Part shown: piece after piece, positions 1-7,639 of the stretch
How the letters are laid out: the number at the start of each line of letters is the position of its first letter
Numbering within the stretch: position 1 is the stretch's first letter
Source of the DNA: Clostridia bacterium
Lineage (GTDB): Bacteria; Bacillota_A; Clostridia; Lachnospirales; Cellulosilyticaceae
DNA length: 16,467 nucleotides
Reading direction: 5' to 3'
Assembly: GCA_029239935.1 (NCBI GenBank)
Contig: JARBTY010000042.1
Span: 1 to 16,467, forward strand
The notes under the pieces: generated by a model
The model's database searches: none
Told to the model about the DNA's origin: nothing
The model's input: only the letters and a program-made list of their open reading frames with translations
Position numbers and translations under genes: made by a program

Positions 1-607
1 GGATACCCTCTTTTTTATATATTTCAATGGCCTCGTCTCCCCCAAAGCCTTTAGCGATACCTCCTAAATCAATAACCTGTCCTTCATCCCGCAGCATAAC
101 CTGATCTTTTTCTTTATCCAAATCTATTTTTTTATAATCGACCAGCTTAAGTAACTCCTCTATTTTTTCATCCTTTGGAACCTCTGGATGCTCTGTAATA
201 ATGCCCCATTCTTTTACTAATGGACCTATTGTAATATCAAAAGCGCCATGGCTCAGGGCAGCATAGCCTATTGCTTTTTCGATAACATAGACGGCGTCTT
301 TAGTCAGTTTGACCTGTTTTTTTCCTGCATAGTCATTTAACTGATTGATAACTCCACCTGCTGTATTGATAGTCATAGATTTTTCGAGTTCTTTAAGTCT
401 ATCTGATACTTTACCGGCTACCCGCTCTGCTTCATCGCCATAAACCCTTTGGGATATTGTGGTTCCCATAATAAACTCTTGAATCTCAAAAGCATCTGAA
501 CTTACTGTTTTAGTGTTTTTCACTATTTCCTGCTTGGTGTTACTTGTATTACACCCGCTTAATATTATTGTAAGTACTGTCAGTACCATGAATTTTTTTA
601 CGTTCAT
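1..607 (-). CDS. apbE: ApbE-type FAD:protein FMN transferase, lipoprotein (partial, C-terminus beyond left edge)
   Basis: This family moves FMN from FAD onto a Ser/Thr of exported target proteins, on the outer face of the membrane, using Mg2+. About 202 residues are visible, read on the minus strand from the ATG at 607. They begin with a lipoprotein signal peptide with the lipobox LSGC (Cys19), so the enzyme should be anchored outside the membrane. Family signatures follow: IMGTTISQRVYG (the usual N-terminal MGT segment), GAFDITIGPLVKEWG (about residues 133-147) and DLGGIAKGFGGDEA near the left edge. The C-terminal metal-binding half is cut off, so catalytic integrity cannot be judged. The start has a good Shine-Dalgarno (AAAGGGTGG). 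It lies 117 nt downstream of the giant FMN-binding-domain protein on the same strand, which is almost certainly its substrate. Confidence 0.93.
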   Translation of the reverse strand, partial: MNVKKFMVLTVLTIILSGCNTSNTKQEIVKNTKTVSSDAFEIQEFIMGTTISQRVYGDEAERVAGKVSDRLKELEKSMTINTAGGVINQLNDYAGKKQVKLTKDAVYVIEKAIGYAALSHGAFDITIGPLVKEWGIITEHPEVPKDEKIEELLKLVDYKKIDLDKEKDQVMLRDEGQVIDLGGIAKGFGGDEAIEIYKKEGI

Positions 608-655
608 AATCCACCCTTTTAATATTTTATCTCTCTACAGTTGTAACATAACAGA

Positions 656-681
656 GCGGATACCTATTCTATAGGCTCCGC
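656..681 (-). other. Stem-loop in the spacer between the surface flavoprotein gene and apbE
   Basis: On either strand two nested arm pairs form a hairpin: GCGGA (656-660) with TCCGC (677-681), and CCTAT (663-667) with ATAGG (671-675), with a 3-nt loop and a small asymmetric bulge between the arm pairs. No U-run follows it in the direction of transcription, so it is not a typical terminator. It may adjust apbE expression or stabilise mRNA ends after processing; this is inference. Confidence 0.5.
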
Positions 682-724
682 CTTCTGCTACATTGATCTG
701 CAAACTATCAGATAAGCTCTGCTT

Positions 725-3700
725 TTATTCAGAAATAAATTCTAATTGATCCAGTACATTCTTTAGGATAGCTGCTGCCTCGCCTCTTTTTGAAGTTGCC
801 TTAGGTTTAAAGCTGCCATCTTCAGTTCCTTTTACAATTTGTGCTTTTGCCGCATACTCAATTGATTTTACAGCCCAGCTACTCATCTCTTTTTCATCAA
901 TAAAAGGCACATAGTCAAACTGTGTATCCCCTTCTTCTTCAGAAGTATCCGGTTTTGCGTCTGCTAATGCATTTTTTACAGCCTTCATAGCTGCTTCTCC
1001 AGAAATTGTTGCTCCTGTAATCATATCAACTTCTTCTGACTGTGCTTTAATGATTCTCTTCATTGTCTCATCAACAGCTATATCTCCCAGATGAGCAGTC
1101 TCATGCATCTCTGTTAAATCAATTTTTTTAATCTTTCCTGCAGCAATGGTCACTTTAACACGAAGCGGTGTCCCATAAAATCCTGGTGCACTGCCTTCAT
1201 ACGTACCATCTTTCCATTGATCTGCTATCTGCTCTTCACTAGTTGTTTCTATTTGAGACTCTTGTACAATATCTATTGCTCTAGTTGCCATAACAACCAT
1301 TTCTTCTCTGGTAATCAGGTTATTAGGTCCAAAGGTATCTTTGCTGATGCCGCTTACAATACCACTAGCATACGCTGTATACACATCTTTTTCATACCAG
1401 CTGCCTGATACTATGTCTGAAAAAACTGCTTCATTTTGGCCAACTGTTTTTAAACCAAGTCCTCTGACTAACATGCATGTAAACTGTGCTCTTGTTAAGG
1501 AAGCTTCTGGCTCAAAAGTATCTCCGGTTCCTTTTAATATCATTTTAGAAGCAAGCAGCTCAATCACATTTTTTCCCCAATGGTTTTCAATGTCATTAAA
1601 GCCTTTTTTATTTTCGATGATACTATATAAACTATTTGAATTACGTTTAATCACCGCAATAGTCTTATTATCCTCTATTCTGAAGGTCGTTGGAACAGGC
1701 TTAAAGCTTCCCCCTTCAAATACAGCCCCTACACTTGTTTTAAAGTCTAGGATATCATCTATCACAATACTTCTCTCAATATACTGTTTACCAAAATCAG
1801 AGAGTATCACTTTTTCATTTTTAAATTCTACCTCTAAAGTATAGTCTACAGGTTCAGTTAACAATTTATAATTCTCTGTCATTTCTTTGGTTGCTTCTGT
1901 TTTTTCAATATGCAGGCTGAAGTTGACCATTTCTCCCTTGTCTTTAGACAGTTCCTCTAACGCTTTGAGTTGGTACGGTATTTTGTACTCTCCACCTGAA
2001 TAAGCAATACTAAGTGAACTTTTATTACTCTTCATAGCTTTGTAAGTTTCATTTTCAAGCTTTATCTCAAAGTTTGTAATATCTTCCGGCATAAGTACCT
2101 TGATTTCTTTAAGCTTGTTATTCTCTTTCAAGAGAGCTGCTAAGTGCTCAGCCGTAATTTTCAATGTTGCCTTGCCGGAAGCATCTTTTGTGATGTAAGA
2201 CTCTAGTTTGAGTGTGCCTTCCTCTGGGATAACAAGTACAGGTGTACTCCAGTCACCGGAAGATGTGGCTCCTGACCCAGTGTCTACTGGATCCTCTTCT
2301 TTAATGAGTGAATCCTTTAGTTTCATAAGTCCCTTTTTATGAGAAAGTATAAAAGAGTCTTTATCATACTCAATACTTTTAGGATCTTCTGCTATCATAT
2401 TGGCTGGCAGCGTACTCATCATCTTTAAACTGCCCTCATTCATGTAATAGACTTGCATATTTTTACTGATTACATAAAGTCTGTCTTCTACAGCCATGAT
2501 CTTTCTGCCTTCCCCATCAAAACCTGCCACTTGAACCCAGCTACTTTGATCACTAAGGGTTGTTTTCCATAAACCACTTTTACCTGTCACATAAAGTGTA
2601 TCCTGTGTATGATAAATGTCCCACACATCTTTGCCTTCTTTAGTGAGTCCCTCACTTTTAAACGGCACCCATGTCACCCCGTCCACTGAAGTAAGAAGTC
2701 CTTGCTTTTTAGTAGATAAATACCATTTACCCTCTATACTATAAAGCTTTCTTGCATCGTATTCACTTTCCTTTTCAGGATTTACAGGCAGATTATTATT
2801 ATAAACTGTCCAGGTTTTACCTCCATCTGTTGAGCGGTATAACCCATATTTATTAACAATGGCAATCATCTCATTTTCTGAGCGTACTAACAGTGACTCC
2901 ACCTTTTCAGAAGCTAAGCCTTCATGCACCACAGGCTCACTCCAAGTCTCTCCGCCATCATGAGTCACTAGTATGCTGTTGCCGTCTTTTCTTCCTATCA
3001 AATAAATGGTTTGTGTATCAGGTACTCTGTAGCCACTTTCTATCGCAGGTATGTTGTGAAGTTTAACTTCACTCTTTCCATCTGCATCCACTAATTGGGC
3101 TGTTGAGGTCTTTTCATCTCCATTTTTATTCACATAAAGATATTTGTTATTAACAACTGTTACAAATACGCCTTCATTACCATCTGCAATTAATTCTTTC
3201 CAATTGGCATCTGCAAGATCTTGTACAAATTTTGTACCTTCCAGTGCATTAATAGCCGCTCTTAAGACCCCTCTGCTTGTTTCTGTTGCACCTGAAACAG
3301 TATCTACATCCAGCGCCTGCTCTTTGATGATATTTTCTGGAACAACTCTTAATGCTTCAGCCACTTTATCAGAATGGTCATATCCTGATACTGATTCGTT
3401 GTGTGAAACAATTTCAGCACTTATAATCTGATCGCCATTCACTGTGATTTCAATGACTATCCCTTCATTTCTGCCTTTTCCAGTTCCTTGATATACAATA
3501 ATATCAACGCCCTCTTGCTTCCTTGGCACTATCACCTCAATCTCTTTTGTCAAAGCTGTATCTGTACTATCTGTTTCATTTATAATCCTAAAAATAAGTT
3601 TTACCGTTGTTTCCATGTCTGGTGGTGTTATCGTGCCATCCAAAGCAATAACATCTTCTCTGTCCGATTCATAAAGCTCAGCTTTATAACCATTAGGTAC

Positions 3701-5974
3701 CTCAGGCATTTCAAGTTGTGTTTTATTAATACCTGGGGCTTTAACACTGGTAATACTCTCTGCTACAGCATCTGCTGTCCATATCCTATACTCTTCTTGA
3801 ATAAGGAATACCCCTTTTTTATGGGCTGCAATAATCTGTCCATTATCATATTTGATATCTTTAAGCTCCTCTATCTTCAGACCCTCTGGCTGATTGGTAA
3901 ATGGTCTTAAAACACCAGTACTATCTACATAATAAATATTCGCATTACTTTTGGCAGTTACATAAATACGTCCATTGACACTTAGGATATTTTTAACCTC
4001 ATCAGTAAGCCCCTCTACTTTTGTAAAACCTTGACTTTCTTGGGATAAGTCTGTTTTATAAAGTCCTTCTTTAGTGGCAATCCACAGCATGTCGCCATCT
4101 GTTGCTACTTCGAATATTTCTTTGGACTTTTCACTTGTCAATCCATTTCCACTTTTAACCTGTGTGAAAACTTCTCCGTCTTCTGATATAAATATACCCT
4201 GTTTTTTAGTGGCTACATAATACTTGCCATTATATTTCCACATCCCCCTTGCTTCATAGTAAGTTAGAAGCACATCATTTTTTGTGCTCCAAGTCATCCC
4301 GGCATCAGCTGAATAATAAATGCCTTTTTTGTCTCCCAGTAAGAGATAAATCTCTAATCCTTCTACAAATAAACCCTCTATTTTGATATCACTGATACCA
4401 CTTGGCAGAGTAACCCCTGTTTCAAGCAGATTAGTCCAGTTATTTCCTGCATCTTCACTTTTATAAAAGAACTGACCTTTTTTATTTCCTACTATGTAAA
4501 CTGTATCGCCCTCTTGATAAGCTGCATCAACTTCTTTAATATCTGTTAGTGTATCCGTCCATAAAAGGTCCTCTGAATCAGATGCTGTTGTACTTACAAT
4601 AGAGTTGTCATCACTTTTTCTTATCAATAAATACTGACCCTTTCCAAACACAAAAATATGTGTACCATCTTTAGTATCAGGGCCTATCTCCTGCCAAGTC
4701 ATCGAATTTCTGTAAGATTCAAATAACATAATTGCCACATTTAATGTTTGATAAGCCCCATCAATTTCTTCTTGCACCTGCGCTTCATCTCTTATAGTTT
4801 CCGCTTGACTTATGGCACTAAGGAGTTCATCTTTTGCGCCTTCCTGATATTCCCCAGCACCGCTGCCTTCCACTGCTCCTTCATATTTTGTCTGTGCTAA
4901 CGTAATCAATTCATCGAGTTGACTGAGCTGAAGACCGTCTTCTTCTGGTTGTTCTCCCGGTTCTTCTTCACTATCAGGGATTTGGACTTTAAGTACTCCC
5001 TTTTTATGAGAAACTACGAGATTTTGGCCATCATAAGCCATGTCTTTTATGTCATCTACCGTTATACCATCAGGTTTATTTGTAAATGGCTGTAAAGTCC
5101 CTGTTTCATCAATAGTGTAAATATTATTTGTATCTTTACCAGTTAGATAAAGCGTCCCCTCTGCATTAATAATGTTTTTCACCTCATCACTAAGTCCCTC
5201 CAGCTTTATAAAACCTTCGCTGTCATCCTGTAAATCAGTGGTGTACACCCCATCTTTAGTTGCCGCCCACACTTTATCATCTTCTGCAAAAACTTCAAAT
5301 ACTTCTTTACCGCTGCTGCTCAGACCGTTCCCGCCTTTAAGCTGCGTAAAGCTATCTCCATCCTCTGATATCAGTACCCCTTGCTTTTTAGTGGCAACAT
5401 AATATTTTCCATCGTATTTCCACATCCCTCTTGCCTCATAAGAAGTTGGGATTGAATCATTTTTAGCACTCCATGAAGCTCCCCCATCTGCTGAATAATA
5501 AATACCTTTTTTATCACCTGCCATAAGATAAATTTCTGAGTCTTCAACATATATGGCCTCTGTTTTAGTCCCGCTTATTTGTGATGGCAATGTACTGCCT
5601 TGCTCTAGGAGGTTTGTCCAGCTATCCCCTTGGTCAGAGCTTTCGTAGAATGAAAAGCCTTGTTTGCTCCCTACAACGTAAACTGACCCCGTAGTAGTTT
5701 GCCACGCACTATCAATTTCACTGATACCAGATAAGGCTGCGCCCCATCCATTTTCATTTCCTGTATAAACTGTAGACTTCTTATCATCCTTTTGAATAAG
5801 TATATACTCCCCGCCTGATGCAAAAACTTGCGTTCCCTCTTTGCTGCTTGGCCCAATTTCTAACCAAGCATCCCCTGTCGCTGCAAATGTACTACTTGGC
5901 ATGCCTATCCAAATATTTGCTATCAACATCAAGACCAACATCATACTTATTTTCTTATGAAATTTCTTTCTCAT
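725..5974 (-). CDS. Giant S-layer-anchored multi-propeller flavoprotein with two FMN-binding domains
   Basis: A 1749-residue exported protein. Order of parts: signal peptide (1 to about 31, ending STFA); propeller 1 (about 34-330); acidic linker and helical FIVAR-like segment (335-425); propeller 2 (426-728); Ig-like segment (730-815); FMN-binding domain 1 (818-905); propeller 3 (912-1215); a beta-rich domain (1240-1455); SLH 1 (1458-1510); SLH 2 (1517-1570); FMN-binding domain 2 (1587-1672); SLH 3 (1689-1747). The propellers carry Asp-boxes such as SADGGASWS (161-169), as in YCF48/sialidase BNR repeats. Flavinylation motifs are DTVSGAT (acceptor Thr897) and DMITGAT (Thr1656). SLH domains bind the secondary cell-wall polymer. 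Inferred role: cell-surface redox protein carrying two covalent FMNs, served by the adjacent apbE. There is no CxxCH heme motif. The ATG at 5974 has AGGAGAGG 9 nt upstream. Confidence 0.92.
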   Translation of the reverse strand: MRKKFHKKISMMLVLMLIANIWIGMPSSTFAATGDAWLEIGPSSKEGTQVFASGGEYILIQKDDKKSTVYTGNENGWGAALSGISEIDSAWQTTTGSVYVVGSKQGFSFYESSDQGDSWTNLLEQGSTLPSQISGTKTEAIYVEDSEIYLMAGDKKGIYYSADGGASWSAKNDSIPTSYEARGMWKYDGKYYVATKKQGVLISEDGDSFTQLKGGNGLSSSGKEVFEVFAEDDKVWAATKDGVYTTDLQDDSEGFIKLEGLSDEVKNIINAEGTLYLTGKDTNNIYTIDETGTLQPFTNKPDGITVDDIKDMAYDGQNLVVSHKKGVLKVQIPDSEEEPGEQPEEDGLQLSQLDELITLAQTKYEGAVEGSGAGEYQEGAKDELLSAISQAETIRDEAQVQEEIDGAYQTLNVAIMLFESYRNSMTWQEIGPDTKDGTHIFVFGKGQYLLIRKSDDNSIVSTTASDSEDLLWTDTLTDIKEVDAAYQEGDTVYIVGNKKGQFFYKSEDAGNNWTNLLETGVTLPSGISDIKIEGLFVEGLEIYLLLGDKKGIYYSADAGMTWSTKNDVLLTYYEARGMWKYNGKYYVATKKQGIFISEDGEVFTQVKSGNGLTSEKSKEIFEVATDGDMLWIATKEGLYKTDLSQESQGFTKVEGLTDEVKNILSVNGRIYVTAKSNANIYYVDSTGVLRPFTNQPEGLKIEELKDIKYDNGQIIAAHKKGVFLIQEEYRIWTADAVAESITSVKAPGINKTQLEMPEVPNGYKAELYESDREDVIALDGTITPPDMETTVKLIFRIINETDSTDTALTKEIEVIVPRKQEGVDIIVYQGTGKGRNEGIVIEITVNGDQIISAEIVSHNESVSGYDHSDKVAEALRVVPENIIKEQALDVDTVSGATETSRGVLRAAINALEGTKFVQDLADANWKELIADGNEGVFVTVVNNKYLYVNKNGDEKTSTAQLVDADGKSEVKLHNIPAIESGYRVPDTQTIYLIGRKDGNSILVTHDGGETWSEPVVHEGLASEKVESLLVRSENEMIAIVNKYGLYRSTDGGKTWTVYNNNLPVNPEKESEYDARKLYSIEGKWYLSTKKQGLLTSVDGVTWVPFKSEGLTKEGKDVWDIYHTQDTLYVTGKSGLWKTTLSDQSSWVQVAGFDGEGRKIMAVEDRLYVISKNMQVYYMNEGSLKMMSTLPANMIAEDPKSIEYDKDSFILSHKKGLMKLKDSLIKEEDPVDTGSGATSSGDWSTPVLVIPEEGTLKLESYITKDASGKATLKITAEHLAALLKENNKLKEIKVLMPEDITNFEIKLENETYKAMKSNKSSLSIAYSGGEYKIPYQLKALEELSKDKGEMVNFSLHIEKTEATKEMTENYKLLTEPVDYTLEVEFKNEKVILSDFGKQYIERSIVIDDILDFKTSVGAVFEGGSFKPVPTTFRIEDNKTIAVIKRNSNSLYSIIENKKGFNDIENHWGKNVIELLASKMILKGTGDTFEPEASLTRAQFTCMLVRGLGLKTVGQNEAVFSDIVSGSWYEKDVYTAYASGIVSGISKDTFGPNNLITREEMVVMATRAIDIVQESQIETTSEEQIADQWKDGTYEGSAPGFYGTPLRVKVTIAAGKIKKIDLTEMHETAHLGDIAVDETMKRIIKAQSEEVDMITGATISGEAAMKAVKNALADAKPDTSEEEGDTQFDYVPFIDEKEMSSWAVKSIEYAAKAQIVKGTEDGSFKPKATSKRGEAAAILKNVLDQLEFISE

Positions 5975-6001
5975 CTGCCTTTTCCTCTCCTCTATACCAC
6001 T

Positions 6002-6034
6002 TTATTTTCCATCTGCTTGATTGCGCACTTTCAT
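6002..6034 (-). CDS. Possible 10-residue leader ORF ahead of the surface flavoprotein gene
   Basis: A short ORF, MKVRNQADGK, lies in the 5' leader, preceded by AAGAAGGG six or fewer bases before its ATG. It ends 27 nt before the start of the giant gene. The spacing and ribosome site would permit translation, but it is too short to show codon bias, so it may be chance. If translated it could influence ribosome loading on the main gene. Confidence 0.25.
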   Translation of the reverse strand: MKVRNQADGK

Positions 6035-6086
6035 AATCCCTTCTTTTACTTGCTCTCTTATGCTCCCTCCCTTTTAACGATGATTT

Positions 6087-6101
6087 TAATATTCATTCTC
6101 A
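6087..6101 (-). promoter_or_regulatory. Fur-like box 2 in the leader of the surface flavoprotein gene
   Basis: Minus-strand TGAGAATGAATATTA matches 11 of the 14 defined positions of the 7-1-7 Fur consensus TGATAAT-N-ATTATCA. It lies 113 nt upstream of the start codon and 76 nt downstream of the first Fur-like box. In AT-rich DNA a lone match of this quality would be weak; the pairing with box 1 makes it more credible. Confidence 0.5.
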
Positions 6102-6176
6102 TTTAACTACTTAAATAAAGAGTTCCTTAAGTTTTATTTGCCAAATTTAAGAAACCCTCTATTTATACTCGGAGAA

Positions 6177-6191
6177 AACGATAACGACTAT
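6177..6191 (-). promoter_or_regulatory. Fur-like box 1
   Basis: Plus-strand ACGATAACGACTATC lies inside a wider imperfect palindrome (6174-6198) flanked by GAAAA and TTTTC. The 15-mer at 6179-6193 (CGATAACGACTATCA) agrees with the Fur 7-1-7 consensus at 11 of 14 defined positions. It sits about 18-30 nt downstream of the predicted transcription start of the giant gene, a position suited to repression by iron-loaded Fur. PerR or Zur boxes are related, so the exact regulator is uncertain. Confidence 0.65.
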
Positions 6192-6215
6192 CATTTTCCA
6201 TTAATTTCATTTTGT

Positions 6216-6244
6216 ATTGTAAACTACTTGTCGCTTCCTGTCAA
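6216..6244 (-). promoter_or_regulatory. Promoter of the surface flavoprotein-apbE operon
   Basis: On the minus strand a perfect -35 TTGACA (6239-6244), a 17-nt spacer and a -10 TACAAT (6216-6221, 5 of 6) form a strong sigma-A-type promoter. Transcription should begin near 6209, giving a leader of about 235 nt that contains both Fur-like boxes and the small leader ORF. Confidence 0.75.
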
Positions 6245-6318
6245 TTAAAAGAATAAAAATACATAGATATCTCTAAAACAGCTTATAAAACAAAATAATT
6301 CTTTAGCAATTCACCGCA

Positions 6319-6347
6319 TTGACAAGATGCAGTGATTAAGCTAACAT
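6319..6347 (+). promoter_or_regulatory. Promoter of the Old Yellow Enzyme-like gene
   Basis: The -35 TTGACA (6319-6324) is perfect, followed by a 17-nt spacer and a -10 TAACAT (6342-6347, 4 of 6). The expected start is near 6354, some 35-40 nt before the gene. The Fur-like boxes lie more than 120 nt upstream, so iron control of this divergent gene is not implied. Confidence 0.6.
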
Positions 6348-6387
6348 AAGGTTAATTAGATTTTTATATTTAAATAGGAAAGGATGT

Positions 6388-7485
6388 ATGCCCATGAAAA
6401 CCTTATTTTCAGAAATTAAACTCAAAAACTTAAAAATCAAAAATAGGGTGGTAATGCCTCCTATGGTAATTTTTAAGCATGTAACAGCGGATGGATTGAT
6501 TGCAAAAGAACATATTGCCCATTATGAAGAAAGGGCCAAAACCGGAGTTGGCCTCATTATTGTTGAAGCAGCCTGCGTCAACAAAGAGGGCCGATTAGCA
6601 CCTAGGCAGCTTGGCTTATGGTCAGATGCCTTTATTGAGGGACTACAGGAAATCCCAAAGGTCTGTCACAAGTATGGTGCTAAGGTCCTTATCCAGCTGC
6701 ATCATGCCGGAGCCAAAACACCGCCGAGTGTATGCTCTGACAGCGTTTGTCCCTCTTCTTTTGAGACACTTCTGTCTCCTGATGCCCCGTCCGTTCAGAC
6801 CAGAGCACTCACCCTTAGTGAAATTCATAACTTGCAAAATGACTTTGTGGATGCTGCCATCAGGGCTAAAGAAGCTGGATTTGACGGTATAGAACTACAC
6901 GGAGCTCATGGCTATTTAATCAATCAATTTTTTTCTCCCCTTATTAATAAACGAAAAGATTCATACGGCGGAAGTCTTGTGAACCGTGCTAGATTTGCCG
7001 TTGAAATCATTACTGAAATCAAACAAGTTGTGGGAAATGACTTTATTATTGGCTGTCGGATGGGCTGTAACGAACCCGATCTTCAAACCTCTATTGCCCT
7101 TGCTAAGTTATTAGAAAATGCTGGCGTTCAATTGCTCCATATCTCCTTTGGTTCCGGGCCGAGTCTTAATTTTTCTTCTCCATCATTAATGACAGCTTGT
7201 CCTGACTTTGACTATAGCTGGGTGGTTCATGGCGGAACTGAAATGAAAAAACATTTAAAGGTTCCTGTCATTGTCGTTTTTGGTATTAGAAAACCCGAGG
7301 AAGCTGATGCACTTATCAAAAATAATCTAGCTGATTTTACAGCTGTTGGAAAAGGGTTATTGGTGGATCCTGCTTGGGCTGAAAAAGCTCAAAAAGGCGA
7401 AGTCATTGCTTTTTGTCGGAGCTGCAAAAAATGCTTGTGGTTTCAATCCGAGGATCTGTGTCCAGCCAGAAGAGCCGTCCAATAG
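6388..7485 (+). CDS. Old Yellow Enzyme-family FMN-dependent ene-reductase/NADH oxidase (single TIM barrel)
   Basis: A 365-residue cytosolic flavoenzyme of the OYE family, which reduces activated C=C bonds or related substrates with FMN and NAD(P)H. Visible motifs: KIKNRVVMPPM at the N-terminus, IQLHHAG (101-107), HGAHGYLINQFFSP (171-184, with His171, His174 and Tyr176 at the usual substrate-binding/catalytic positions) and NKRKDSYGGSLVNRARF (187-203). The C-terminus carries Cys343, 346, 349 and 358 (CxxCxxC-x8-C). This resembles, with altered spacing, the [4Fe-4S] motif of 2,4-dienoyl-CoA reductase relatives, but the FAD/NAD-binding domains of those enzymes are absent and the protein ends soon after. 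Start: ATG at 6388 or ATG at 6394; the AGGAAAGG at 6376-6383 is 4 nt from the first and 10 nt from the second, and MKTLFSEI is the typical family start, so 6394 is quite possible. Substrate unknown. Confidence 0.9.
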   Translation: MPMKTLFSEIKLKNLKIKNRVVMPPMVIFKHVTADGLIAKEHIAHYEERAKTGVGLIIVEAACVNKEGRLAPRQLGLWSDAFIEGLQEIPKVCHKYGAKVLIQLHHAGAKTPPSVCSDSVCPSSFETLLSPDAPSVQTRALTLSEIHNLQNDFVDAAIRAKEAGFDGIELHGAHGYLINQFFSPLINKRKDSYGGSLVNRARFAVEIITEIKQVVGNDFIIGCRMGCNEPDLQTSIALAKLLENAGVQLLHISFGSGPSLNFSSPSLMTACPDFDYSWVVHGGTEMKKHLKVPVIVVFGIRKPEEADALIKNNLADFTAVGKGLLVDPAWAEKAQKGEVIAFCRSCKKCLWFQSEDLCPARRAVQ

Positions 7486-7587
7486 CTAGCGCGCCAAAAA
7501 AACCAAATGTCTGAATTTCTATGCTATTTACAGTTGCCCTAACACCCTAATAGGTTATATTGTGGAAGCTGTAACTAAAATTATTAC

Positions 7588-7634
7588 GGCAAAACGAGCA
7601 GGGGGAAAACTCATTTTCTCCTGCTCGTTTTGCC
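7588..7634. terminator. Bidirectional terminator between converging genes
   Basis: A perfect 15-bp inverted repeat (7588-7602 with 7620-7634) with a 17-nt loop lies between the converging OYE-like and iron-sulfur-flavoprotein genes. It is followed on the plus strand by TGTTTTTA and on the minus strand by a T-rich stretch (GTAATAATTTT). Both transcripts could end here. Confidence 0.85.
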
Positions 7635-7639
7635 TGTTT

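Noticed and set aside
1341..1844. A 167-codon plus-strand ORF, with others such as 3488-3910 and 3144-3431.
   Set aside because: They lie antisense inside the giant flavoprotein gene, have no ribosome sites or recognisable domains, and are explained by the sense reading frame.
2330..5940. Recurring short repeats that could suggest a CRISPR-like array.
   Set aside because: The repeats are long, diverged, in frame and encode propeller blades; spacing and length do not fit direct repeats with spacers.
725..5974. Multiheme cytochrome features in the surface redox protein.
   Set aside because: No CxxCH motifs are present, and Cys is nearly absent from the protein; the redox cofactor should be covalent FMN only.
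5975..6209. A possible FMN riboswitch in the long leader of the flavoprotein operon.
   Set aside because: I could not find the conserved RFN-element blocks (such as AGGGTG or the GGGGTGAA-type core); the leader is AT-rich and does not show the expected multi-stem layout.
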